In this document: positions 10,205 through 20,983 of the stretch, piece by piece
Position numbering within the stretch: position 1 is the stretch's first letter
How the letters are laid out: the number at the start of each line of letters is the position of its first letter
Source of the DNA: Hysterangium stoloniferum
Taxonomy: Eukaryota > Basidiomycota > Agaricomycetes > Hysterangiales > Hysterangiaceae
Assembly: GCA_015178975.1 (NCBI GenBank)
Contig: WHVD01000076.1
Coordinates: 186,001-250,000 of the forward strand
DNA length: 64,000 nucleotides
Direction: 5' to 3'
Made by a program: the position numbers and the translations under genes
The notes under the pieces: model-generated
The model's input: only the letters and a program-made list of their open reading frames with translations
Told to the model about the DNA's origin: nothing
Databases searched by the model: none

Positions 10205-10234
10205 GTCTTGGAGACAGTGGAGGCAGTTTTAACA

Positions 10235-10945
10235 CTGTCCTCTTCTGATTGGCCCCCTGTCTTTCCTCCAGGCGGTGCGTGTACCGCTTCTTCTCCCTTT
10301 GTCCTGCTCTCTCTTTCCTCCAGCCGGTGCATGTACCATTTCCTCCTCCCTTCGTCCTCCTCTGATCGGCCTCCTCTCTCTTTCCTCCAGGAGGTGTGTA
10401 CCGTTTCCTTCTCTCTTCATCCTCCTCTAATCGGCCTCCTCTCTTTCCTCCAGCCAGTGTGTGTACTGTTTCTTTCTCCCTTTGTCCTCCTCTGATTGGC
10501 CTCCTCTCTTTCCTCCAGCTGGTGGGTGTACCGTTTCTTTCTCCCTTTGTCCTCCTCTGATCAGCCTCCTCTCTCTTTCCTCCAGGAGGTGCGTGTACCA
10601 TTTCCTTCTCTCTTCGTCCTCCTCTAATTGGCCTCCTCTCTCTTTCCTCCAGCCGGTGCATGTACCATTTCCTTCTCCCTTCATCCTCTCTTTCCTCCAG
10701 GAGGTGTGTGTACTGTTTCCTTCTCTCTTTGTCCTCTGATTGTCATCCTCTCTCTTTCCTCCAGCCGGTGCGTCTACCATTTCCTTCTTCCTCTATCCTG
10801 CGCTGCCTCCTCTGACCAGCCCTCTCTTTCCTCCAGGTGGAGTGTGTATCCTTTCTTCAGTGAGTGTGTGTACTATTTCCTTCTCTCTTTGTCCAGCTGC
10901 TGTGTGTACTGTTTCCTTCTTCCTCCATCTCCCTCTGATCGGCCT
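10235..10945. repeat. 64-68 bp pyrimidine-rich tandem array, right part
   Basis: About twelve more units of the array at 3961-4528, starting exactly with the CTGTC target duplication of the Copia element. Units vary in length (about 48-70 bp) and end in the same TTTCCTCCAG core. Frames on both strands are open by repetition only. Confidence 0.85.
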
Positions 10946-11100
10946 CAATAAAATCAGAATAATTCAAATAAAATATAATAAATGAATGTAAAATGTGTAA
11001 AAATAAAATAAATCAAAATGAAAAACAATAAAATAAAATAAAATTCAATAAATCAAAATAAAATACATTAAATCAAAATAAATAAATTGAGTGACCACAG
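10946..11100. repeat. AT-rich AATAAAAT low-complexity tract, unit 2
   Basis: AATAAAAT/AATCAAAAT words, equivalent in position and sequence to 1851-2045 in the first macro-repeat unit. Confidence 0.7.
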
Positions 11101-11119
11101 TAATTACTTGCAGTTGAGA

Positions 11120-11405
11120 GTCAATTTAACCACTCTTTCCATTTGTAACCATTGTTTCCTTTTGTAACCATTGTCTCCTTTGTAACCATTGTTTCCTTTG
11201 TAACCTTTGTCTCCTTTTGTGACTGTTGTTTCCTGTGTAACTGTTGTTTCCTTTTGTAACCATTGTCTCCTTTGTAACCGTTGTTTCCTTTTGTAACCAT
11301 TATTTCCTTTGTAACCATTGTTTCCTTTGTAACCGTTATTTCCTTTTGTAACCTTTGTCTCCTTTTGTAACCATTGTTTCCTTTTGGGGCTGTGGCTTCC
11401 ATTTG
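11120..11405. repeat. ~19-20 bp TTTGTAACC minisatellite
   Basis: About 14 units like TTTGTAACCATTGTTTCCT with variable length. It matches the arrays at 2400-2560. On the minus strand it reads as a lysine/threonine-rich repeat peptide, which I regard as spurious. Confidence 0.85.
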
Positions 11406-11411
11406 TGACTG

Positions 11412-11985
11412 ATGTTTCCGTTCTTACAACACTTTCCTTGCTTAGAACACTTTCCGCTCTTAGAACACTTTCCGTTCTTAGAACACTTTCCATTCTTAGA
11501 ACACTTTCCACTCTTAGAATGCTTTCCCTCCTTAGAACATTTTCCGTTCTTAGAACACTTTCCGCTCTTAGAACACTTTCCACTCTTAGAACACTTTCCT
11601 TTCTCAGAACACTTTCCGTTCTCTGAACACTTTCCATTCTCTAAACACTTTCCGTTCTCTACACACTTTCCGTTCTCTACACACTTTCCGTTCTCTAAAC
11701 ACTTTCCGTTCTCTAAACACTTTCCGTTCTCTACACACTTTCCGTTCTCTAAACACTTTCCGTTCTCTACACACTTTCCGTTCTCTAAACACTTTCCGTT
11801 CTCTACACACTTTCCGTTCTCTAAACACTTTCCGTTCTCTACACACTTTCCGTTCTCTAAACACTTTCCGTTCTCTACACACTTTCCGTTCTCTACACAC
11901 TTTCCGTTCTCTAAACACTTTCCGTTCTCTAAACACTTTCCGTTCTCTAAACACTTTCCGTTCTCTAAACACTTTCCTTTCAAAC
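11412..11985. repeat. 18-bp minisatellite, about 31 units in variant classes
   Basis: The unit is TTCTCTAAACACTTTCCG. The left third is of a TTCTTAGAACACTTTCC class. The right two thirds mix units with TAAAC and TACAC in a partly alternating order (about 11640-11900), followed by a run of TAAAC units. Eighteen is a multiple of three, so long frames are open on both strands; the unit encodes hexapeptides such as HFPFSK. I do not call a gene. Confidence 0.93.
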
Positions 11986-12135
11986 AATGAGTCTCAGAAA
12001 TACTTAAAAGTTGTCGATGTGGGGGGGTTTGGGGGGCAAAGCCCCCCAACAAGCTGGAGCCTGCAGCGAAGTTGTGGGGCAGGTCACAAAGTGACCGCCC
12101 CGCAGCATAGCAAGGGTTCCCAGGCTTGTCTATAT
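11986..12135. repeat. GC-rich double-hairpin module, copy 3
   Basis: Third copy, directly after the 18-bp array, with the same ATGAGTCTCAGAAATACTTA linker as copy 2. The first hairpin (12029-12049) has loop AAA where the others have TTT or TTC. The second stem is GGTCAC AAA GTGACC. A Tc1 relic starts right after it. Confidence 0.85.
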
Positions 12136-12919
12136 TATGGAAATACAGTGCCATTACATAAGCTCCAAATATGGAAATACTACAAATATTTATATATAGG
12201 AGACTCATTGGAAGGAACTTTTTGTGATGTTTGGCGAAGGATTTGTGATATTATAGGGCTACATGCTGTGGGAAGGACCTGGGTATTCTTTCAAGATAGA
12301 TGAGAGGATGGATGGGTACCTTTCTCTCAAGATTATGGAGGAGAACCTTCAAGCCAGCCTCAACTATTATGGAAAATATGTGGGTAATGTCATCTTTCAG
12401 CAAGATCATGACCCTGAACACACCTGCAAGAAGGCCCAGACTTGGTTTCAAGATAATGATTTTAATGTCCTCCCATGGCCAGCACAGTTTCCAGACCTCA
12501 ACCCCATTGAATAGCTGTGGAATCATAAAAAGAGGGGATAAGGGATATTGAAGTTGTGGGAGAGGGTGGAGGAGGAGTGGAACAAGATTGATGTAGAGGT
12601 GTGTCAGAATTTGATTGAGAGTATGCCTAGAAGGGTTGCAGGTGTGTTGAAGGCAAAGGATAGCCATACTAAGTACTGAATATTAGTAGTTTTGTGGGTC
12701 AGAGTTGTTGGCCAAAAAACCCTTCCAATGAGTCTCCTGTATATATATATTTGTAGTATTTCCATATTTGGAGCTTATGTAATGGCATTGTATTCCACCA
12801 ATCTAGATATGATAGAGCATATTCACAAATATTTTCGAGATTTGCGCAATTTTCTCCTCTGAGCTATCAAGGATATACATCTGAAGTACCAAACATTGGA
12901 AGGGTTTTTTGAGTCACTG
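12136..12919 (+). mobile_element. Tc1/mariner element, left end truncated
   Basis: The right terminal repeat ends ...AAAAAACTC-type sequence reading CAGTGACTCAAAAAACCC inward from 12919 and is followed by TA (12920-12921), the Tc1 target. The left terminal repeat lacks its outer part and abuts the hairpin module. The repeat itself (AAGCTCCAAATATGG, AAACCCTTCCAATG) matches that of the element at 43372-46225. Confidence 0.85.
12263..12679 (+). pseudogene. Tc1-type transposase, C-terminal part, decayed
   Basis: Shows the second half of a DDE transposase: MDGYLSLKIMEENLQASL, FQQDHDPEHTCKKAQTWF (second catalytic aspartate), LPWPAQFPDLNPIE (the catalytic glutamate), then after a stop and frame slip near 12514-12555 the conserved tail ELWERVEEEWNKID ... 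MPRRVAGVLKA, stopping at 12677. The N-terminal DNA-binding half is missing. It is very similar to the transposase remains at 43605-45780 on the other strand. A dead copy. Confidence 0.85.
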
Positions 12920-12922
12920 TAA

Positions 12923-12961
12923 GTTAGCACCCGGAGTCCGGTGGGAATTCCGGTCGTAACA
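12923..12961 (-). repeat. Short fragment of the TGTTACGACC LTR start
   Basis: Read on the minus strand this is TGTTACGACCGGAATTCCC ... CTCCGGGTGCTAAC, the first ~40 bp of the LTR family at 29932 and 33635. A near twin is at 31656-31706. Both carry GGGAATTCC where the longer copies differ. From 12962 to about 13550 I see no gene. Confidence 0.65.
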
Positions 12962-13552
12962 TTTTAGGTGAAACAAAAATGAGGATGACATTTAAATTGA
13001 ATTTAGTTTGTCAGTAGTTATCACATCTAGTTTCAATGGTTCTGCATGCCAAAATATGCCCAAAAATTAACCTTTGTCAGTATTTTGTGATCATAAATGA
13101 GTTGTTTGGGGGCATTAAAACAAAAATAACAGTTAACAATCAGATGGACTTTTGCCAATTTTGGGAAGTAAGTCCTTACATAATACACTTGTTCAAGGGT
13201 GCATTCCACTTGTATCTGTGTACACTCTTTCCACCTTGACTTTCCATTTGCACCCTGATATTTGACAAATGTCTTCACTTTGGGACTGTGCTAGAATGAG
13301 AATTAAATCCCTAAATTTGCAGAGGACAAATACATTTGTGCTGGGAATCCAGGAACTTCACATGGGTGATTCACCTACCATTGAGTACATAAGCCAATAC
13401 AAAAACATCTCATGAATTGTGGACTATTATATTTACATGTCCCAGCATGGTTCTCATTCATGGGCTAGATGGACACCCTATTAATTCATGGACCACAACC
13501 AATTGGATCCACTGGCCCACAGATTTGTTGCTGAGACTTATTCCACATGCCC

Positions 13553-13771
13553 ATAAACATAAAGTAAACTCCGATACTCTGAAGACCCCACAAGGTTGTG
13601 AGTTCAATCCCTGCCCATACCAATAGTTCAAGCCGAAAATAAGTGGCAAAAAGAACTTATAAGTGGCATTAAGAGGGATAAAAATTTACTTAATCATTAG
13701 TTGGCCCACATACAACATTGGCTACTGGCCTTAAAAAGGTCATAGGGGAGTCACTTACTGACCTTTGGGTC
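13553..13771 (+). mobile_element. tRNA-derived SINE, copy 1 (5' truncated)
   Basis: About 215 bp, closely repeated at 13807-14037 in the same orientation: shared AAAGTAAACTCC, then GAGTTCAATCCC (a B-box-like sequence), and a tail ATAAGTGGCATTAAGAGGG ... TTAAAAAGG. The A box is missing. Confidence 0.65.
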
Positions 13772-13806
13772 AGAGTTTACTTTATGTTGGAAACCACTAA
13801 GCCAAT
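13772..13806 (-). repeat. Inverted SINE head fragment
   Basis: Minus-strand reading gives TTGGCTTAGTGGTTTCC plus AACATAAAGTAAACTC, the head of the SINE. With the next copy it forms a 17-bp perfect palindrome (13789-13805 against 13808-13824, 2-base loop). Confidence 0.7.
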
Positions 13807-14037
13807 GTTGGCTTAGTGGTTTCCATCATAAAGTAAACTCCAATACTCCGAAGAACCTACAAGGTCATGAGTTCAATCCCCACCTATACCAATAGTTCAA
13901 GCCCAAAATAAGTGGCAAAAAGAACTTATAAGTGGCATTAAGAGGGATAAAAATTTACTTAATAACTAGTTGGCCCACATACAATGTTGGCTACCAGCCT
14001 TAAAAAAAAGGTCATAGGGGAGTCACTTACTGACCTT
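13807..14037 (+). mobile_element. tRNA-derived SINE, copy 2 (with A and B boxes)
   Basis: TGGCTTAGTGG at 13809-13819 fits the RNA polymerase III A box, and GAGTTCAATCC at 13869-13879 fits the B box; 60 bp separates them, as in tRNA genes. The body is shared with copy 1 and ends in an A-rich stretch (TTAAAAAAAAGG) plus GTCACTTACTGACCTT. Another partial head (GGCTTAGTGGTTTCC) follows at about 14049. Confidence 0.7.
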
Positions 14038-14072
14038 CACTAAGCCAATGGCTTAGTGGTTTCCAACAATTT

Positions 14073-14575
14073 GAAAGCCCATTCTGAGATGTTGCAGCAG
14101 CTGCAAGCTCGATACAATTTGATCAGCACTGATTTTGTTACCAAGTATGCGTACGAGGTTCTTGAAACCCATCGTAAAACCGGTATAAAGATGTGGGCGA
14201 GTGTTAATAGTGTTTATATTACCATTTCATTTTCTGAGTATTCCTATTTTTTTCCAGATTGTTCCAAAAGCTTCTGCCATAGTGCCTGGTGGTGTGAATG
14301 CTGAACCCATAGGCATACACGCTGATCATATTAACATCTCTAAACTTTCTTCTGAGGTCCAAATGGTTAGAATACAAGCGGGGTAATATGTAACTGGTAT
14401 GGACATATACTCCACTTATATTCACTTCCTCTCATCCTTTATGCTTTTCCACAGTAGAGTTCAACCTAGTGATTTTCTCAGGCTGCCAATGGTACCCCTG
14501 AGAATCGTGTTGATGTTCCACTTACGCATTTGGTTGTATATAAGTTAGGGCTGGATGCGGTTACAATCCCACGAT
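14073..14575 (+). pseudogene. Fragment of a fungal lipase/NLR-type gene, C-terminal lipase region
   Basis: First segment: AHSEMLQQLQARYNLISTDF ... YEVLETHRKTGIKMW. After an intron ending TTTTTTCCAG (14263), a second segment reads IVPKASAIVPGGVNAEPIG then ADHINISKLSS. A third segment starts after TTTCTCAG at about 14482. This pattern (VPK.SA ... ADH ... KF/KL) is what I know from the serine-hydrolase domain of fungal DUF676/NLR proteins, where it precedes the NACHT/NB-ARC region. No complete gene can be built here: it starts inside a SINE head and ends in stops. The family match is from memory of the motif and is moderate. Confidence 0.45.
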
Positions 14576-14579
14576 GATG

Positions 14580-16620
14580 TGATATGAAAACAGTATTTTC
14601 ACCGATGTATTGGATTGATCCGCCATTTTTCTTTTGCGGAGCTTTGGGAGGAAGGGCGAAGTAGCCAAACCGCTTGCCCAACCTCAGCAAAGTTTCACTC
14701 GCTCGTGTCAGGAATGTACACTGATGACCTGATTGCGCAGAAGTGTAGATATATGGTCACATAACATCTATTATACAACAGTCACCACCCGAGGACATGC
14801 ATTTACGCACAGTAGCTAGGCTATTAGTGACGGACTCAAGCGGGTGGAGGTCCCATGAAGGCGTTCCTCACTATACCTGTTGGAATATTGAATGCTAGAA
14901 ATTAAGAATATATCTCAGTCTTTTCACCAGGGTGCAAAGCCAAGGGTGAGGCTAAGGAAATATATGCATGTGTATTAGGTGGTCAATGGGTCTGGAAGGT
15001 GCTCCAGGCATTCAAATGTAAAGATATAGCTTTGTCTTGTAAGGAATGACGCCTTTATTTATAACGGGGTGATCTGGAAATTGTTTTTGAATAGTGAAAA
15101 GATATCAAATAATATAGATTCCAGACAAGCAGACGATCGAAGTAGCGGTGCGGCAACATCACCCTGAAGTTACGGATAATAACCATGGTGAGTATGAGAA
15201 TCGTATAACACGAGTTCCACCGAAAAACGCTTATCATGTTACTCTTTGGTTTTAATATTTAGGTTTTAATATTATACTGAGGCCACCTGTGGGGCTAGCG
15301 GCAATCTGTCAGCGATAACGAAATGGGTCTGACTGAGGCATGATCTGTGAGGCAAAAGCGCAATTAGATCACTTCTAGCATAGTGAGAAATGGAATAAAA
15401 TGTGTCCTTAAGATTCTTTTGTTCATTAAGCTGCTGTCTGATATGGGAAAATATGTGCAACGGACATAGGCAAAAACGAAGTTAATAACAGACGGATGAG
15501 CTCGATAGGGAAACGCACAAAGCTTCACATTATCGCCAAAGGTCAGAGGTAAATACAAACGGCGTGCCACTTCCCTGAAACTAGTAAAGAACGCTTGGAA
15601 ACAGGTCCTGGAGGACCGACGAAGAGTCTCACAAGTCTCAAAAATAGATATTGCCGTGGTTTTAATGGTTGTTGTTAGGTTGCCAAGCACGTTAAAGTTC
15701 CATGCAATGTCTCTTTAAGTGCCCCCAGTCGCATTCTAGTGTCACAGCGGAATACTTCTAGTCATAAAAAAATGTCACGAATATATTATTTTAGAAGGGC
15801 TTGAAATCCGGTCTTCGACTATGTCCATGCTAAAGTCACTATTTGTGAATTACACGACAAGAGTATGATCATATTTGACCGTCGAGAGCGCGCCGATGGT
15901 TATTACTCCAACTCTCTCAGTCGGAAGGTTCGTTTGAAAAACTATTGAACCAACTGGGAGAGACCATGTCTTTCAATGTGATGGCCAAATAGTTCAACAT
16001 GGGAGTTAGCGAAAAAAAGGTGGCCTAATGCAGAGGACAACGTAGAATATGGAGTTTTTGTGAGCAGAGATTTGTCAATCAATCAACGGGGCACCACAAC
16101 GTTGAGGAAGTAATGACTCTTGGAATTGTCTTGGATTTTAGCATTCGTGATGACACAAAACGTTCATTACGTCGAAGCTTTATGTCCCTATCCTTAACGA
16201 GCGTTTTCCAGGCTATGTATCGGCGGCTGCCCTGCCAAGTCTATTATTTTTGCCTAAGGAGAGAATAGGTGATGATGTAGATGTTCCGTTTGGGGTCCAT
16301 TATCGAACCTTGGGCAACATGGCATGTTTCGGGTACATCTCATCACGGATCCCAAGTCACTACGCACCTTTGAATCTGCCTATCTGGTTTATTGGTCAAC
16401 TTCGGAAATGTCTAATTTCCATTTGAGGCATGCTTTAAACAATGTACTCCTTGCCGTGAGCTGAGCTATGGGCGGTGTTAAAATCTCGTTATTCTGGCGG
16501 TAAATACATGTACAAAGGTGTAGGGACAGTTATGCAAAAACCAGCACCATAGAGTTTAGGAAGAACGACAGCCAAGATCCTACATATTCCGTTTTCGAAT
16601 ATCGCTTCATCTTACTCTTC
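14580..16620. other. No recognisable gene
   Basis: About 2 kb of mixed composition. Short frames exist on both strands (for example minus 15364-15690), but none has a recognisable domain or convincing intron chain, and I see no repeats. It may be decayed host sequence or the 3' flank of the WD40 gene. Confidence 0.5.
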
Positions 16621-16622
16621 AT

Positions 16623-19600
16623 TCATAATGTATCGGACTGCGTGTGTTGCGTTTCATAAGGTTTCCAAATTCGAACGACACCCTCCCGGCTGCGCATAGC
16701 AAATGTGAAATCATTACCGACCATTTTACAGCTCACTTCAGCGGTTCTGTCTTCCTCATTATCTGCGGCTCGAATGATGTGCACGGGTACGTCTCTGTCT
16801 CGCCGCCAGAAATATAATTCACCTGCTGTGGTGGACATTTAGTTTATGAGAATATTGATATCATAGGGGAATCGAATGCCCACTAATAGTCACCGCGAGG
16901 AGGAAGTGGCCAGCCAACTCAGCCTTCCTCTAAACATTGTCAATGGACTTTGTGCAAGTAATTGCCGCAACAAAGTCAAGGATATCATTTCACTGCTATC
17001 TCTCTTGATAGACCAAATTTGTGGTGGCTGTTTCATCACCAATTAGTTTGAAAATTGAAAGATATGAAGAGTTGACCAACGTTGTCTTTATAGTTGACCG
17101 CAACTGTCCGCCCATTCGTTGAAAACTTCACATCTTGCACTTCGTGCCGAATAGGAATCTCGCTGCAAGTTTGTTAGCGGAATAATTAGATGAGAGAATA
17201 ATTTATTCACAATTTCACATCCGGTCTACTGAGATTGAACACTAGATGGGGTAGGACTAAGTCTGATAAAGAGATGGAATCGGCGAAACTACCTGTTAGC
17301 TGTCGCATTGGAGTTGCATTCGCTGATGGGAGCCCATTTGGACTACAAATGACCGTTGAGGCCATAGCAATAAACCAACCACGAATATCCGGGAGCCAAC
17401 AAGAGACGTCAACATGCTCAATACGGATGTTCCTTAAGGTGTGCCTGCAACTGACATCCTCATTGCCTTGGAGATCCTTCGGGATCAAAATCAACTACAC
17501 GTATTCATACCAGTTCTAGTCAAGGGGGCTTACTATCAATGTCAGCTTGTTCGTGCTCCTTCCTTCTACGACTACGAACTTAGACACAATATGGGCTGTT
17601 TCTGTTTCATTTGAATCTTTGGTTTGATTCATATCGGTAACCCTCCAGTCACCATGCATAGAGAGACGGACTCATACCTATAGGAGGTTGAATTCCTATG
17701 AGAAGGCCCACTCCCCGAGGTCGTTTAATTATCGACGACGACGCTGTACTCTGCATAATTATTGACATCATACTGCATTAAAGATAGAATGTAGCCTATA
17801 TAATTACCTCTGTCCACACGTCTATGAACGGATTTTGATTCGTCCATGTCAAAAGGTGGCTTCCTGAATAGGACCATGCTACCTGGCGTCGTTGTTGGAG
17901 TCTGCGAGCCATAGAAGCTGCGAGACCCCGGTATTGTCTCAGATGTTTGATTCTGAGATTGAATTAGGTATTTGGGTATATAAAGGTCATGTAGTGAGCG
18001 TTATACAATAATGTGCTTTGCCCTTATACATTAAGACTCCCAAAATATCTAACAGTCGTCCTGATCCCATATAACTCTGCCGTAAGACTAATTCTTTACT
18101 TTCCGGGACTGTGAGCTATTTAAATCTTAGCACAATAACAGGATTTAAATGGGCTTTATACTCGTACGTCGCATCTTAGTGTATGTGTAGAGCCGGATAC
18201 AGCAAGTGTTTCACCATGAGGGCTAAACGCAGGGCAGCCGACAAGTGGTTCTTTCTCCAACCGTATCAGCACTCCTGTAGGAGCAACGAGTTTCAGTCGA
18301 CTGGTGAGTCTGACCGCCATCTGAGCATTGTTGCTAGCTAGAAGTACTCGGTTTACACCCATCATCAAACCCACAAGACGCCGTAGTGGACGTTGACGTG
18401 TTCGCAGATCTACACTGGATACAGATCCAGGGGATCCCTCTCGCGCTGATTCTTCAAGGGAACCACGTGGTATTGTTAAATGATCCGAGTTAACGTCTGA
18501 TAAAATAACTGTGTTTGGTCGTCGTGTCGTGCCACTGGAGCTCAACCGATGGGTGGAATATCCTTCGATGGAGGAGAAGCTTGAGTTGCTTGTTGATACT
18601 CCATGTGAGTCCCGGGGTCCTCTTGGAAGATTTCCGTTGATTGTTCCCGAGGCACGAAATTCGCCTGCCACCAACCAAAAAAAAGGTAATGAAATGCGTA
18701 TCCCCACCTCCGGAAACACCGAGAATATCAATATGACAATGGTTGGTGCACACAACAAGACACCAATCCAGACCACACATATTGTAACAAGTGGCTGTTG
18801 AGCATTAGACCCGTTCCAAAAGCAAATATGTGAGAATATACCTGAGTTGCCGTCGCAAAGAAGGATAATCCAGTCAAGAAAGACCAAACAGAAGACAAGA
18901 AAAATATGCCTGGTGACAGGCGAATCCATCGCCGCATGGTTGCGGGGTACCTGAAGCCGTCGCTTTGTGCATATTAGTCTCAAGCGTGTCGCGATAGTCC
19001 AATCCACTGACAACATGCGACCTGTCAATGTATACGCCAAAAATGCGTTGAGAGCACTTGCGACGCTTAATACTAAAGATCCGAACAAACAAGTATTCGC
19101 AATTTCTCCCCGTCCGCCGTCGCCCCCGAACGGTATTGAATATTGAAGCATTGTTGCGGTCATTGCTGAAAAGAACGTTGCAATGGTAGAGAAATTCCGT
19201 AGATCTGATATAGTGCGATGGTGCGACATAAGAACTGGGATAATCTTTCAGCTACAGAAAGCTACATATTATACGGGAGAACAACGAACGAGAACCAAGT
19301 GAGACAAATCTTCGACTGATTTCTTGGAAATGGCTCCCTATCTGATTCGAGAGATCTTGGATGTAAAGTCGAACAGCCTTTGCCCGATGACATTCTGAGT
19401 TGCCAAAAATAATCATTAACACAACAACATCTAACACAGCCGCGAGAGACAACGAGAAACGTACCAATGTGTGGTGATAGACAGTCAGCCCAGTACTATT
19501 AATGTAGTTTACATATTAGGGTGTTCCTATTACATAGCGGTAAAGACGTACTCGGAAGTCTGTTGTGATTGAATGCAATGGACAGTTGTCGTCGTCCAGG

Positions 19601-20248
19601 TAGAACTCAGGAAAATCCAACATGGCTATTCTAAAAGAATCAATTTTATCCGCCATCACTCTCAATTCAGTGTGCAGCGTTTCTACTATTGGCTTCAGAG
19701 AACCACGAAAGGTATACACCCCAGGGGGTTGCGTGGGTCCAGTGCCTGGATTTCTTTGAAAATTTCCGAAGCTAGGTTGAAATTGGCTTGCATCCTGATA
19801 ATGCAATTGAGTGGCATTGTCTGCAAGTATCCAAAATATCATAGATGCTCCATCGCGTATGCTTTGTATGAAATCAAGAAGGTCGAATAAGTTACCGAAG
19901 TCTTGGACAGCGTTGTGGAATTGCTGCAACTGTGATCATGAATCAACCATCGTTCTCATCGGGTTACGGGGTTGCTCACTTCTCTGTCTAATCCATTATA
20001 CCGTCTATAATAAGTAATCAATTAGGATGCCTCAGGACAAAGTTAGGACACAGTCCTTGCTGAAGATTGACCTTACAAATACGTTCCAGGGATCGAATAG
20101 CGGCACCATATCTGAGATTGACTCGGTCTATATTATAGAATATTGACTCGGAGTTAGTCGTAGGAAAACTTCCACTCCTACCTGCATTACTGTTGCGACT
20201 TGAAAATGCAGCTGCTTTATGTATAAAACTCAATACCGAAGGTAACAA
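16623..20248 (-). CDS. WD40-repeat protein with N-terminal membrane segments, multi-exon
   Basis: Minus-strand coding segments in order: 20248-20018, 19929-19516, 19467-19252, 19229-18156, about 17950-17820, about 17494-17130, and 16838-16623. The second ends with FPEFYLDDDNCPLHSITTDF. The third carries a hydrophobic helix (FSLSLAAVLDVVVLMIIFG) and AKAVRLYIQDLSNQIG. The fourth starts with RTISDLRNFSTIATFFSA and holds several membrane helices (TIVILIFSVFPEV), then a linker and RLTSRLKLVAPTGVLIRLEK. WD-like pieces follow: QVAWSYSGSHLLTWTNQNPF, IPIRHEVQDVKFSTNGRTVA and FAMRSREGVVRIWKP. This layout fits a fungal WD40 protein family with a membrane-anchored N-terminus whose function I do not know. 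Exact splice sites, and whether all exons are intact, are unresolved. No transposon lies inside it. Confidence 0.6.
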
Positions 20249-20430
20249 TTCAACAGGAGAAATAGACCGAGTTGGCTGTCGTAAGAGTATACACTAACGC
20301 TGTGTGATGTACGTGAGCGCGCGTGTAAGGCTGTTGGTATCAGCCTCACTCGGTCGGTAGCGGACAGGACTAGGTTTTCTCTGTTGAGTATTCGCAGCTA
20401 GTGTAAGATACAAATATCGATTTCTACTCA
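20249..20430. other. Upstream flank of the WD40 gene
   Basis: About 180 bp between the first coding segment and the Gypsy LTR remnant. I recognise no clear promoter motif. The retroelement abuts the likely promoter. Confidence 0.4.
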
Positions 20431-20671
20431 TAATTATCCTTGATCAAGAGTTATATACCTTCGATGGGCATCTGATACCGGCGTGGTGAACCCAGGGTAA
20501 TTGGGGCTGTGCTGTAGTTTAGGAAACAGAGGGCGGTCCGGTTGAATTAAGAGGCGGTCTGATGGATGAGAAGGAGGGTTGTGTGAGTCCATGTGGAACA
20601 GGTTGATTATGTGTGCTTGTGGTAAGACGACCAGGATTACACCCCTCCCCCCTCTAAGAACTTTAACGTAG

Positions 20672-20983
20672 TCAAACGTCAAGTCCATTCTCGTTTTCCC
20701 AAATGTCCAGTGCTTCTGTGTCCTCAAGAGCCTTGCGGGGCATCCATTCGTCATGGTCTTTTCCAAAACCCACCCAGCGTACCAAATATTGGACTCCGCG
20801 GCCGCGCCAGCGTGCATCAACAATCCTATCGATGAGTGTCTCTTCAGTGCCATTTTCTGTGACTACAATGCCCGGGCGGATGAGGTCACGATCGGGGAAA
20901 AGGGAGGCGTCGTTAGGTATGAATGGTTTGAGAAGGCTGGAGTGGAAACCCGGGTATGAGGTGGGATTGTTGGGGAGTCGCAA
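20672..20983 (-). pseudogene. G1 chromodomain
   Basis: After SSLLKPFIPND, the frame encodes IDRIVDARWRGRGVQYLVRW and VGFGKDHDEWMPRKALED, a chromodomain with aromatic cage-like residues (Y, W, W). In chromoviruses this domain directs integration to modified histones. It is the C-terminus of Pol, in a different frame from the integrase C-terminus above. Confidence 0.8.

Larger units (their letters stand above)
4529..10234 (-). mobile_element. Copia LTR retrotransposon, full length, young
   Basis: Two 338-bp LTRs (4529-4866 and 9897-10234) begin TGTT and end AACA and differ at only two positions I can find. The 5-bp target duplication is CTGTC at 4524-4528 and 10235-10239. The element reads on the minus strand: 5' LTR at right, primer-binding site 9884-9896, one gag-pol frame from 9659 down to 4958, a purine tract, and the 3' LTR at left. 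Two defects are visible: a TGA between the protease and integrase parts, and a 584-bp solo LTR (6887-7470) inside the frame. Without these the frame would be about 1370 codons, a normal Copia length. It inserted into the 64-68 bp array. Confidence 0.95.
9897..10234 (-). repeat. Copia 5' LTR (right)
   Basis: 338 bp, differing from the left LTR at the fifth base (TGTTG versus TGTTA) and at one base in the heat-shock array. Promoter parts in element order: heat-shock array, TGACAGCT cluster, TATA box. It is followed by the primer-binding site. Confidence 0.95.

Noticed and set aside
11336..12208. A 290-residue minus-strand frame with CLENGKCVENGK repeats running through the hairpin module
   Set aside because: The 18-bp unit is a multiple of three, so both strands stay open. 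The peptide continues into non-coding hairpin sequence; not a credible gene.
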